Source of the DNA: an uncultured Schlesneria sp.
GTDB lineage: Bacteria > Planctomycetota > Planctomycetia > Planctomycetales > Planctomycetaceae
NCBI GenBank assembly: GCA_903834925.1
Contig: CAILLA010000057.1
Span: 62,001 to 126,000, forward strand
Length of the DNA stretch: 64,000 nt
Direction of reading: 5' to 3'
Part shown: positions 46,634-56,300 of the stretch, in pieces
Layout: each line of letters begins with the position of its first letter
How positions within the stretch are numbered: position 1 is the stretch's first letter
Notes under the pieces: model-generated
Databases searched by the model: none
What the model was told of the DNA's origin: nothing
The model's input: only the letters and a program-made list of their open reading frames with translations
Program-made: the position numbers and the translations under genes

Positions 46634-46990
46634 CAAACTCCAACTTAAGGTTTCCGAGTGCCACTGCTTCGGAGTCCTCGGAGAAGCAGTGTCTTCTTCT
46701 GCTGGCCAAAGAGCACTGCTTGACTGAAGACGGTCAAGCAGTGGCACACTCTTCAAACTCCAACTTAAGGTTTCGGAGTGCCACTGCTTCGGAGTCGTCG
46801 GAGAAGCAATGTCTTCTTCTGCTGGCCAAAGAGCACTGCTTGACTGAAGACGGTCAAGCAGTGGCACACTCTTCAAACTCCAACTTAAGGTTTCGGAGTG
46901 CCACTGCTTCGGAGTCCTCGGAGAAGCAGTGTCTTCTTCTGCCGACCAAAGAGCACTGCTTGACCGAAGACGGTCAAGCAGTGGCACATT
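46634..46990. repeat. Three tandem 120 bp units, each with a palindromic element
   Basis: Units start at 46634, 46754 and 46874 with CAAACTCCAACTTAAGGTTT and are nearly identical. Each contains one bipartite element (46658-46747, 46778-46867, 46898-46987). Left hairpin CACTGCTTC / GAAGCAGTG, right hairpin CACTGCTTGAC / GTCAAGCAGTG. The first 17 bases of each unit, on the minus strand, carry the GGAG ribosome-binding site of the GAF gene, so that leader has been triplicated. Confidence 0.9.
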
Positions 46991-47052
46991 ATTTCGATGA
47001 TCGAAAACATTCGAGCGATGAAAGCCTTCGATTGTTTCATGTTCACATCGTT

Positions 47053-48597
47053 TCATTGAAAGAGATGACCTGGCATGGGTCTGAGTTCCCTGATCACAGG
47101 CCGGAAATCGATGTGGGCCAGTATCTGAGTTTCGACATCGATTCCGGGTGCTACTTCGATCAGTTCGATTCCCTCGGCGACCAGGCGAAAGACTGCACGC
47201 TCCGTTACAAAAAGAACATCATGGTGCCGATCACGAGCGATCTTTCCGCTGAACGAAACTTGTTCCACTTCGTTAACGAATTTCCGATTCGTCCCTTCGC
47301 GAATGATCCGCAGGCACCCATTTTCCACGGCAATTTCCAAACCTCCGGAAGTCAGCGTCCCACAGAACACCAGCCGTTTTGCACTTTGAGAAATATTAAT
47401 GAAGCCCCCGACTCCGGCGAGGCGCGAACCGAAACGAGAAACGTTCACATTGCCTCGCCGATCGATTTGAGCCGCCCCGAGAGCTGCGAAGTCTAACCCG
47501 CCGCCGTCATAAAAATCGAACTGGGCAGGCTGGTCGACGATTGCTTGTGGATGAACGGCGGCACCGAAACTGAGTCCTCCTGCGGGCATTCCGCCGATCG
47601 GGCCGCTTTCAACGGTTAATGTGATTCGATCCAGTATCCCGCGTTCGGCCGCGATTCGAGCGATCCCCTCGGGCATTCCGATCCCCAGGTTTGCAATCGC
47701 ACCAGGATGCAGTTCGTCGCAGGCTCGTGCAGCAATGATTCGGCGTTCATCGGGGGGGGGGTTTGAGAGCGACGCAAAAAATTGTGCGGCCGCATCAGGC
47801 GATGCTGATTGAAAGTATGTGTCGTTCAACGGTTCGGCGAACGTCTGTGGATGATTGCTCAAGTCCGAAACAACAACTCGATCGACCAGAATGCCAGGGA
47901 CACGAACCTGAACCGGCGAGAGCGGAAATTCGATTAACTGCTTGACTTGCGCCAGCATAATCCCGCCAGAATTTCGAACGGCTTGAGCGATCTGAAGGAC
48001 GTCACCAATGACCGCTTCTTCTTCCATCGACAGATTGCCATAGGGGTCTGCCGATGTCGCACGAATCAGTCCCACGTTTATGGGGAAGGATTTGTAAAAC
48101 AGCCAGTCACGACCAGAGAGCGTAATTCGTTCGACAAGTGGTTCGGTCGTCTTCGAGTTCAAGCGTCCGCCGCCAAACACAGGGTCAACGAACGTTCCTA
48201 ACCCGACGTGCGTGATGCAGCCGGGACGGCCAGCGGCAATGTCACGGTATAGCTGGCAGATAACACCCTGAGGGAAATTATAGGCTTCGATTTGATTGGA
48301 AATCGCCAGTTGGCCGATTCGGGGAACCAATCCCCAATGGCCACCGATGACTCTTCGCACGAGACCTGTGTGACCGAGGTGGTTGAGACCACGAGATTGA
48401 CCATCACCCTGACCGGCTCCATAAACCAGAGTCAATCCGGTCGGGTTGCCGCTTGTTAAAAACCGACGCTCCAAGGCGGCTGTCAGAGCTTCCGGGTGTG
48501 CCGCGCCGATGAATCCACCACAGGCCATTGTGGCCCCATCGGGAATCTGGGCGACGGCTTCGTCGGCGGAACACAAAAGGCTGTCAATCCGGCTCAT
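47053..48597 (-). CDS. Acyl-CoA:carboxylate CoA-transferase, family I
   Basis: 514 residues from the ATG at 48597, which overlaps the stop of the SDR gene (TAATG) and has GGAG upstream. Both alpha- and beta-type halves are fused: [17 protein letters not shown] at the start and the catalytic EXGXXG motif ESGPIG (in [15 protein letters not shown]) in the second half. It moves CoA between acyl-CoA and acids such as acetate, propionate or acetoacetate. The coupled SDR suggests a 3-hydroxy/3-oxoacyl pathway. Confidence 0.93.
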   Translation of the reverse strand: MSRIDSLLCSADEAVAQIPDGATMACGGFIGAAHPEALTAALERRFLTSGNPTGLTLVYGAGQGDGQSRGLNHLGHTGLVRRVIGGHWGLVPRIGQLAISNQIEAYNFPQGVICQLYRDIAAGRPGCITHVGLGTFVDPVFGGGRLNSKTTEPLVERITLSGRDWLFYKSFPINVGLIRATSADPYGNLSMEEEAVIGDVLQIAQAVRNSGGIMLAQVKQLIEFPLSPVQVRVPGILVDRVVVSDLSNHPQTFAEPLNDTYFQSASPDAAAQFFASLSNPPPDERRIIAARACDELHPGAIANLGIGMPEGIARIAAERGILDRITLTVESGPIGGMPAGGLSFGAAVHPQAIVDQPAQFDFYDGGGLDFAALGAAQIDRRGNVNVSRFGSRLAGVGGFINISQSAKRLVFCGTLTSGGLEIAVENGCLRIIREGTNRKFVNEVEQVSFSGKIARDRHHDVLFVTERAVFRLVAEGIELIEVAPGIDVETQILAHIDFRPVIRELRPMPGHLFQ

Positions 48598-49349
48598 TAA
48601 CTCCACCAGCCCCCGTTTACGTGGATGGTCTGACCTGTCACATAGCTGGCCAGGTTGCTACACAAGAATAGAATCACATTGGCAATTTCGTGAGGTTCAC
48701 CGAATCGCCGCAAGGGAATGTTTATGAGCATTTGCTGGCGGACATCTTCAGGAATTGTTTGCCCCATTTCCGTTAACACGACCCCCGGCGCAACCGCATT
48801 GACGGTAATATTTCGTGGGGCCAGTTCCTTACTCAAAACCTTGGTTAACGCGATGACTCCCGCTTTTGCTGACGAGTAATTCGCCTGACCGTAGAATCCT
48901 ACGACCCCGGAAATCGAGGCCATGCTGACAATCCGACCACCGGCAGTCAGTCGTGATTGAGCGGCTTTGCAAACGTTGTAGACCCCCGTCAGATTGGTGT
49001 CGATCACATCCGACCATTCATCATCGGTCATTTTCTTGACAGATCGATCGCGAATAATCGCCGCATTGTTAATGACGACATCCAGACGCCCAAAACGCTG
49101 AATGATACTATCCAGCATCAGTTCCAACTCGGCTCGATCGCGAACATCCGCGGGCATGGCAATCGCGCGATCACCAAGCGCCGTTGCGGCAGATTTCGCC
49201 AGGTTTTGATTGATCCCCTCATTGTCCTCAAAATAGTTCAGAACGACTGTCGCGCCCGCTGCATGTAACGCAGTTGCGGTTGCCAGACCCAGTCCTCGGC
49301 CGGCACCGGTCACTACGGCCACTTTGCCGGATAAATCGATGAAATTCAT
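48597..49349 (-). CDS. SDR oxidoreductase, FabG-like (3-oxoacyl reductase)
   Basis: 250 residues with [22 protein letters not shown], catalytic Ser (SMASISG) and YSSAKAG, then [12 protein letters not shown] and the C-terminal [11 protein letters not shown]. It reduces 3-oxoacyl groups with NADPH in fatty acid or hydroxyalkanoate metabolism. Translation is coupled to the CoA-transferase by a TAATG overlap. Confidence 0.93.
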   Translation of the reverse strand: MNFIDLSGKVAVVTGAGRGLGLATATALHAAGATVVLNYFEDNEGINQNLAKSAATALGDRAIAMPADVRDRAELELMLDSIIQRFGRLDVVINNAAIIRDRSVKKMTDDEWSDVIDTNLTGVYNVCKAAQSRLTAGGRIVSMASISGVVGFYGQANYSSAKAGVIALTKVLSKELAPRNITVNAVAPGVVLTEMGQTIPEDVRQQMLINIPLRRFGEPHEIANVILFLCSNLASYVTGQTIHVNGGWWS

Positions 49350-49391
49350 AACGCTTTCCCTCGCGAGTCGGAGGAGTTTGAAAAGAGGTTA

Positions 49392-49426
49392 ATAAAACAA
49401 CCTCGGCCACAAATTGCGACCGAGGT
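49392..49426 (-). terminator. Rho-independent terminator after cysC
   Basis: On the minus strand ACCTCGGTC pairs with GGCCGAGGT around GCAATTTGT, then TGTTTTATT. It is 31 bp past the cysC stop and before the SDR start. Confidence 0.75.
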
Positions 49427-49456
49427 CTCTGTCCAGGCAATTACGGCTCACAGCAA

Positions 49457-50068
49457 TCAGGCCGTAATGATGCCGTGTTTTTCGAGATACGCAATCACTT
49501 CGTCAGCCAATTGATCAATATTCTTGTTGTCGGAATCGAGAACCAGTTCCGGGTTGATTGGAGCCTCATAGGGATCAGAGATCCCGGTGAAATTCTTGAT
49601 TTCGCCAGCGCGAGCCTTCTTATAGAGACCCTTTGGGTCTCGCTTTTCACACGTTTCAAGCGACGCATTCACAAAGACTTCGACGAATTCGCCCGCTGGA
49701 ATGATTTCTCGCACTTTGTCACGGTCACTCCGATACGGCGAAACAAAGGCCGTCAATGTAATGCAGCCAGCGGAGGCAAAGAGTTTCCCGACTTCGCCAA
49801 TCCGGCGAATGTTTTCAGTTCGATCTTCTGCCGAGAATGTCAGGTTCTTATTGAGACCCAGACGAATGTTGTCGCCGTCTAGGACAAACGTATGCTTACC
49901 GCGTTGATGGAGTTTGAAGTCGACAGCGTTCGCGATTGTGCTTTTCCCACAACCTGAAAGGCCGGTAAACCACACGACCGCCCCTTTGTGGCCATTCAAG
50001 TTCCAACGGTCTTCCTTTGACACTGCGTGCGTGTGCCAGGTGACGTTGGTGGCCTTCTGCTCGGTCAT
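49457..50068 (-). CDS. cysC: Adenylyl-sulfate kinase
   Basis: 203 residues. P-loop FTGLSGCGKSTIANAV, DGDNIRLGLNKNLTFS, and CITLTAFVSPYRSDRD; late FTGISDPYEAPINPE binds APS. It phosphorylates APS to PAPS for sulfate assimilation or sulfation of carbohydrates. No cysDN is adjacent. A TTG nine bases upstream is an alternative start. Planctomycetes carry many sulfatases, so a role in making sulfated polymers is possible but not shown. Confidence 0.95.
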   Translation of the reverse strand: MTEQKATNVTWHTHAVSKEDRWNLNGHKGAVVWFTGLSGCGKSTIANAVDFKLHQRGKHTFVLDGDNIRLGLNKNLTFSAEDRTENIRRIGEVGKLFASAGCITLTAFVSPYRSDRDKVREIIPAGEFVEVFVNASLETCEKRDPKGLYKKARAGEIKNFTGISDPYEAPINPELVLDSDNKNIDQLADEVIAYLEKHGIITA

Positions 50069-50110
50069 GGACAGCAACCTTGAATATTCGCTTAACCCGG
50101 ATGATGCGTT

Positions 50111-50167
50111 AGCCCGACGCGCAAGCGAGGGTCTTCATTGTGTTCACCCTCGCTTGCGCGTCGGGCT
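50111..50167. repeat. Perfect 21 bp inverted repeat, AGCCCGACGCGCAAG family
   Basis: AGCCCGACGCGCAAGCGAGG(G) at 50111-50131 and its exact complement at 50147-50167 with a 15 base loop. Relative at 21686-21736. It lies upstream of cysC. Confidence 0.85.
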
Positions 50168-50308
50168 ATCGATACTTCGTGTACGATCACGATTGGCAAA
50201 GTGTAGGGATCGAAGGAAACTGTTGGAAGCTTCGACTGTTCTCACAATAAAAGTGCGAATGCTGTCGGTTTTGTTGAGTCGGATTTCCCCTGCTCAAGGT
50301 TTCGTGCC

Positions 50309-50331
50309 GCACGGGCTGAAAGCCCATGCTA
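50309..50331. repeat. GTGGGCTTCAGCCCGCAC hairpin repeat (copy 5, inverted)
   Basis: GCACGGGCTGAAAGCCCATG, with one extra A against the other copies. It is just 3' of the DapA-type gene. Confidence 0.65.
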
Positions 50332-50341
50332 CACGGCCTCG

Positions 50342-51364
50342 TTATTCGGTGAGTGCGTTCACGGCGGGAATGAAATCGATCGCGATCGAGGACAGAACCT
50401 CACTCACCTTCGACCGGTCTTGTTCCGTGACTGCACTAAACGGCGGTGCGAGTTGGTCGGAACAGACCCCTGTGACTGCAAGAGCGGACTTCAGTCCCCG
50501 CAGGTAACCGGATGGCCCGTCCCCCAGAACATTATACAACCGACCGAGACGGACAACATCCGCTTGTAATCGATCCATTGCAGCCTGATCGCGACGCTCT
50601 GCCGCGTGAAAAAGGTTCACGAAAAGCTGTGGATATAGATTGGCACCCCCGTTGACTCCACCGTCGCCACCCATGATGACGGATTCGGCGGTCAAGTGTT
50701 CGGGACCGATCAGGAATGTCCAGTCAGGTCGAACCTGGCGCAGTTCAAGTAGCTTTCGGTAAGCGTCAATGTCACCGGAACTGTCTTTTAGGCCACAAAT
50801 GTTTTTGTGCGTTGTCAGGCGTTCTACGGTTTCAAACGACAGCGAGAGTTTCACACACGACGGCATGTTGTAGACGAACAGTGGCAATGGCGACTGTTCA
50901 GCGATCCGGAAAAGGAAATTGCCAACTTCAATCTGCCCGACCGAGAAGTAGTAAGGTGGTGCTGCAACGACGGCTCGTGCGCCGACTCCCTGGGCGAATC
51001 GCGACAATTCCAACGCTTCTTCGATCGACGTGTCAGTGACGCCGACCAGCACCGGAATTCGACCAGCGACCAACTCACAAGTTCGTTCGACCAACTCGTA
51101 TCGCAATCGATAGGAAAGACTGGGGCCTTCGCCGGTCGTCCCCAGTACGAACAGTCCGGCCACACCCGCTTCAATTTGGTTCGAGATCAGTCGTTCCAAA
51201 CCGGGATGATCCAGCCCATCCTGGCCTTTTAGGGGCGTCACCATAGGCGGGACGATCCCTCGAATTCGTGGCAGAACTGTTGATGGCGATTGAGATGGCA
51301 ACACAGAAGAAGACTCCAATGACCTGTATCGAAAATGGGGATCAGATCCAAGTTTATCGACCAT
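50342..51364 (-). CDS. Dihydrodipicolinate synthase/N-acetylneuraminate lyase family protein
   Basis: 340 residues, with an N-terminal extension of about 35 before GIVPPMVTPL. LGTTGEGPSLS, PLFVYNMPSCV (catalytic Tyr) and GLKDSSGD (Schiff-base Lys) mark the class I aldolase family. The substrate may be a sugar acid, sialic acid or dihydrodipicolinate. It is the second gene of an operon, starting about 9 bp after a sodium:solute symporter gene, which suggests breakdown of the imported solute. Confidence 0.9.
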   Translation of the reverse strand: MVDKLGSDPHFRYRSLESSSVLPSQSPSTVLPRIRGIVPPMVTPLKGQDGLDHPGLERLISNQIEAGVAGLFVLGTTGEGPSLSYRLRYELVERTCELVAGRIPVLVGVTDTSIEEALELSRFAQGVGARAVVAAPPYYFSVGQIEVGNFLFRIAEQSPLPLFVYNMPSCVKLSLSFETVERLTTHKNICGLKDSSGDIDAYRKLLELRQVRPDWTFLIGPEHLTAESVIMGGDGGVNGGANLYPQLFVNLFHAAERRDQAAMDRLQADVVRLGRLYNVLGDGPSGYLRGLKSALAVTGVCSDQLAPPFSAVTEQDRSKVSEVLSSIAIDFIPAVNALTE

Positions 51365-51373
51365 CAATCAAAA

Positions 51374-52909
51374 TCACGTTGCCAATTCCTGAATTCCGGA
51401 GATTTCTTGCTCGTCTGCCTGCCGGTCTTCGCGAATTTGCCGTTTTGCAAACCGACTGACAACAAGTCCAACCAGCAAAATCGTCAACGTTCCTACCACG
51501 ATGATCATGTTGTCGTGAAATGGACTGACCAGCCACATTGCGTGGTTCGCAGCAAAAAAGTCTTTATAGAGTGGTGAAAGTGTCATCCAGGCAATCACCG
51601 TTACACCGGCAGCAACACCGATGGCGGCATGTTTCGACGTGGCGCGGCGAGAGAGCAACCCCAGCAGAAACAATCCCAGCATTCCGCCGCTGAAGATTCC
51701 GGCGAGCTTCCACCAGACATCAAGGGCGGACTTCACTTGAATCATGGCCAGAGCCGCAAAAATACTGAGTGCCCCCATTACGAATGTCGACAAGTGGAGA
51801 ACCAGCATGGATTCTCTCTCGCTGGCAGCAGGTCGAAAATAACGGCGATGGATATCGCAAAGATACAGCGTCGCACAACAGTTCAGATTGGAATCCATGG
51901 CGGCGGAAAAAATCGCAGCCAGGACAAGCCCCATCAGACCCGGTGGTAATTCTGTTCCGATGAAATAGGGGAACACTGCGTCTGGTTTAATTCCTTCTGG
52001 CAACACACCGGGACGTTGTCCGTACAACACGAATAACGCAGTTCCCATAAAAAAGAACGCGGCGCTCAACGGGATGAAGCACAGACCTCCCATCCAGACA
52101 CTGCGTCCTGCGTCCCCGTCTGACTTCGCGGTTGCGTAACGCTGGATGTACCCTTGATCGATACCAAAGTTCTGCAAATGTGTGACCATCCCGTACATCA
52201 ACACGACCCAGAAGGTTGATTCCGAGATGCTGCTTCCGAAATCACCGAGGCTGAATTTGTGATTCTGGACAGCCACTCGGATCAATTCCGGCGTACCACC
52301 GTCGATTTCCATCACGACCGAGATCAGGCAGATCACCACACCGGCGACCAGAACAGCCGACTGAACAACACCTGTCCAGATTACTCCTTCTGTTCCGCCA
52401 AAAAGTGGATAAATTGTGATGGCAATGCCACTGATCACGATGATCGTGGTGACATCCAATCCAACAAGGGGTGCCAGTGCGAGAGCCAGCAAATAAAGAA
52501 TTGTCCCCAACCTTGCGAGTTGGGTCAGCAGAAAGCAAACGACGCCATAAGTTCTAGCCCAGGGTCCGAATCGTTCTTCAAAGTGCTCGTAGGCAGAGAC
52601 TTGCCCGGAGCGGCGGTAAAACGGGACAAAATACTTGACAGAAATCCAGGCAGCCAAAGGCATCGAAAGGGCCAGGACGAAAGCGTTCCAGTTGTGCTGG
52701 TAGGCTTTGCCGGGATTCGCGATGAAGCTGATGCTGCTGATATAAGACCCAAAAATGGATAACCCGATAGCCCAGCCGGGGATCGATCTGCCTGCGGACA
52801 TGAATTGTTCAGCGGAACTGGCTCGTCGAGCGAACCAGCAACCGAAACCAACAACGCCGATCAGGTAAACAGTCAGCACGGCGAGGTCGAGCGAACGATC
52901 GGGAGGCAT
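51374..52909 (-). CDS. Sodium:solute symporter (SSS family)
   Basis: 511 residues, about 13 membrane helices. LAVLTVYLIGVVGFGCWFARR, FSIFGSYISSISFIANPGKAY-type sodium-site segment, YEHFEERFGPWAR and LVLAAIFSAAMDSNLNC are typical of the SSS family, including sialic acid and sugar carriers. The ATG at 52909 gives MPPDRSLDL; a GTG 18 bp upstream is also open. First gene of an operon with the DapA-type lyase. Confidence 0.92.
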   Translation of the reverse strand: MPPDRSLDLAVLTVYLIGVVGFGCWFARRASSAEQFMSAGRSIPGWAIGLSIFGSYISSISFIANPGKAYQHNWNAFVLALSMPLAAWISVKYFVPFYRRSGQVSAYEHFEERFGPWARTYGVVCFLLTQLARLGTILYLLALALAPLVGLDVTTIIVISGIAITIYPLFGGTEGVIWTGVVQSAVLVAGVVICLISVVMEIDGGTPELIRVAVQNHKFSLGDFGSSISESTFWVVLMYGMVTHLQNFGIDQGYIQRYATAKSDGDAGRSVWMGGLCFIPLSAAFFFMGTALFVLYGQRPGVLPEGIKPDAVFPYFIGTELPPGLMGLVLAAIFSAAMDSNLNCCATLYLCDIHRRYFRPAASERESMLVLHLSTFVMGALSIFAALAMIQVKSALDVWWKLAGIFSGGMLGLFLLGLLSRRATSKHAAIGVAAGVTVIAWMTLSPLYKDFFAANHAMWLVSPFHDNMIIVVGTLTILLVGLVVSRFAKRQIREDRQADEQEISGIQELAT

Positions 52910-53315
52910 GATTGGTCCAGTGATCACAGAAACGTAAGGGTAAATTTGGGAAGAATCGGCACAATCGGGCTGTTCGACTCTTGGTGCATGCTATACTCAG
53001 CAATCACTTTCAGAAAACTCAGCCACCGATTTCAAAAAAAGGTATGGTTGAATACTTTTGGTAAAATCAGCGCTTGCAAGCGCTTGGTCCGCCTGCGTAA
53101 TCTTTTTGGACATTGTCAAACAAACTTGCGCCATGGTGCCAAAGTGGGGACAGCGCAGATATTGCAATAGCGAAAATCGGGTCAACGTACCCGTGAAAAG
53201 TATAGTTTTTTGACCAGAGGATCGGTCGCCGCGTCAGTTGAGAAGCATGCTCATCGTCGCGGTCAATTGTTTTGGTAAACCTTCCGCAAAGCTCGGTGAA
53301 AAAAAGGCAGCTCCC
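52910..53315. promoter_or_regulatory. Divergent regulatory region with a 16 bp palindrome
   Basis: 406 bp between the symporter and the giant surface protein. AGCGCTTGCAAGCGCT (53069-53084) is a perfect palindrome of operator size, resembling LacI-type sites. A weaker CGGGT / ACCCG repeat is at 53178-53193. No gene is seen here. Confidence 0.45.
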
Positions 53316-56300
53316 ATGGTTCTACGTTCTTGGTTGGCATCGGTTTTTGGGCGTTTGAAGGTTTCAACGATTCGCGCACGGAATCGCAAACGGAGAACCG
53401 TTCTGTCGCCAGCACCAAGCATGGTGGAAATGCTCGAACACCGACGAATGCTCTCCAATTTGGTTGTGACGACAGCCGGAACAATTACGATCAACGAAAA
53501 TTCTCAAGTCTATCCCTATCCAAGCTTTAATAGCTTCGCGGCAGGTGACGCAATCCCGAATTCACACGTCGCAGTGTTTGACCCCAATACCGGCACTCCA
53601 CCTCCAGTGTATACGACTGGGAACACTGTTATCACGAACGGTAACATCAACAACGCGTTCACGATCACGAATGGCGACAGCCTGATCGTCAATAACCCTT
53701 GGGCCCTTGATGCCAGTGTGACGCCAAGCTTCACGCTGACGTTTACGTCGACGGATTCAGCGGGAAATACTGGTACGGCTACCCTGACGATCAACTTGAG
53801 ATCGCTACATAACCGACCGGTTGTACCACAGTTTCCATATCAAAGCGTTGGCAACGCACCTGGGGGCTTCGGAAGCATTGGTGCCGACGGACAGATCATC
53901 CAAGGGGGTGATGACAACGTCAGTTCGCCAGCGAATTATCCTGCAGGCCCATTGGCCACAACATTCCAATCCCAGGGGGCAAACGTACTTCACGTTGCCG
54001 AAAACAGTCCTTCTGGGACGATCGTTGGCGTGGTGAACGCTTTCAACCCCGACGACGCGGCTTCGACATCGCTACTAACCTATGCCTTCGTAGGGACGGT
54101 GCCAGGCTTCAATGCCAATCAACCGGCGTTTTCGATTGACCCCTTCACAGGGACCGTACGCGTCATTGATCCCACGTTCCTGGACTTTGAAGCACGCGCA
54201 AATGGGTCCGGCGTGAGTAATCTGGGAATGGGTGGTCTGACCGTTAACGGTGCCGCGCCGTATCAAGACGACATGCTTTACTTTCAAGTTCGTGTGACAG
54301 ACCCCAGTGGTTTCACGTCCGCAACAACGATCCCCAGCTCGCTGAACGTGCCGAACGCAGGCAAAGTAAGTGACACTTACGTCTTCGTTCGACTGCTTGA
54401 CGTTGGCGAAACTCTGCCAAGCCTTACGAAAGCCACGACTAACTTAAGTGTTCCCGAAACCGCGCTAAATACCACAAGTGTCGGTTTCTTCGACATGATT
54501 AACGGGACGCCTGATTTCGGTTACCCCGGCTACCCGGCACCTGGAAATATTCGCGTAGCGAGCGCCGGTTTTAATGCTCTTGAACCACAACAGCGGATGA
54601 GCTTCTTCATCGTCGGCGGAAATAATCCCGTACCCGGAAGCGGCAACGTCAACGGCCCGTTTGCGATCAATCCGGATACCGGTGAAGTGACGATCGCGAC
54701 GACGAATGCTTTGAGTTACTCGCAAGTCACTTCATACAACTTGCAGATTAAGATCGTCACAAACAATCCTGACGCGGATAACCTTGGTTTTACCCAGAAC
54801 GTTGCACCGTTGTCAGAAATCGCAACGCTGCACATTGACGTGCTTCCAAGGGCATTGCCGATTACCGTCGCTCCATCGTTCACATACTCCATTCCGGAAG
54901 CTTCGCTGAATGGTACATTTGTCGGTCCAGTCGTTGCGACAGATCCAGATACGCTGGCTCCGAATGGACTTGGCGTCATCTCGTACAGCATCCTCAGCGG
55001 CAATTCGATCTTTATCAATGGCACGAATTACAATGGGATTTTTGCAATTGATAGTAAAGGGAATGTCTCGGTCAAGAATGTGACGGGACTCTCCAATGTT
55101 GCAGTACTCAGCTATTTGCAACAGAATTCGTTTACGCTCAGCGTGCTTGTCACGAACACCGTCGCGACCAAGTTAGGCACATTTACGACGACCGCGAATA
55201 CCGTTGTGAATATCAATCTTACCAAGGTTGATTCGACACCACCGGTCATGACACCCGGCAGTGCAACAATTCCGGAACATTCCCCCCAAGGGGCGGTAGT
55301 TGGACAGGTGGTTGCCCAAGCAGGCCAATCGGACTTCAATATCGCGAATTACTCAATTGTCAGCGGCAATACAAACGGTGCGTTCGCAATTAACGCATTG
55401 ACCGGTCAACTCACCGTAAATAATTCCGCCGCATTGGGTTATTACTTCGTACCGAATCACCAATTTGTACTAACAGTGAAGGCAATCGATAACGGCACCC
55501 CGAATGCGTTGTCGGCCACAAGTACCTTCACAATCACGCTGACGCAAGTGAATCAACCGTTGGTGATGTTAGACCAGTCCTTCACGGTAAGCGAAGCGAC
55601 TCCAACGGGACCTGTTGTTGGTACGACCAATGGAACGATCGTCGGTCAGATCAAGATCACTGACCCTGATACGGTGACCGGGATTCCAAACATCCAGTCG
55701 ATTGTCATCGCCGGCGGAAATACAGGGGGCGCGTTCACGGTCAACCTGCAGGGGCAGATTGTTGTTGTGAACCCGGCAGCGGTTGTGTGGGACGTTAATT
55801 CATCCTTCTCGCTCGTCGTCACCGTTACCGAAGCGGGGATCCCAGCATTCGCGACGACTGCGACCATGACGGTTTCCGTCATTCAACAGCGTGAAGCCCC
55901 CATCGTCGCGACTCAAACCTTCAACGTGGCGCAGCATAGCCTTGCAGGAACAATGGTCGGGACTGTAAATGCCAGTGACCGTGACAATTTCTCGGTACCG
56001 CTTTCGTATGCAATCACGGGTGGTAATTCACTTGGTGCGTTTGCGATTGACTCTGTCACAGGCATTATCACTGTGACCGATCCACATCTGGTCGACTTTA
56101 ACACGAATTCTCTGTTCAATCTGACGATTACTGTCACCGATGCAGGTAGTCCGGCTTACTCAACCTCCGTCTCGGATACTGTCTACTTGCTTCAGGGTCA
56201 AGCTCCCGCGTTGCCCCAGAACGTGTCAGCGACAATCCCGGAACACAGTCCTAACTTAACACCAGTTACTTCGATTAACGCTATTCCAAACAGTGGAACT

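Noticed and set aside
46634-46990. Tandem repeats as a CRISPR array
   Set aside because: Only three units, each 120 bp without unique spacers, and no cas genes.
46582-47496. Long plus-strand open frame with a threefold repeated peptide
   Set aside because: It stays open because the 120 bp repeat is a multiple of three. It lies antisense to the CoA-transferase end, has no ribosome-binding site and no recognisable domain.
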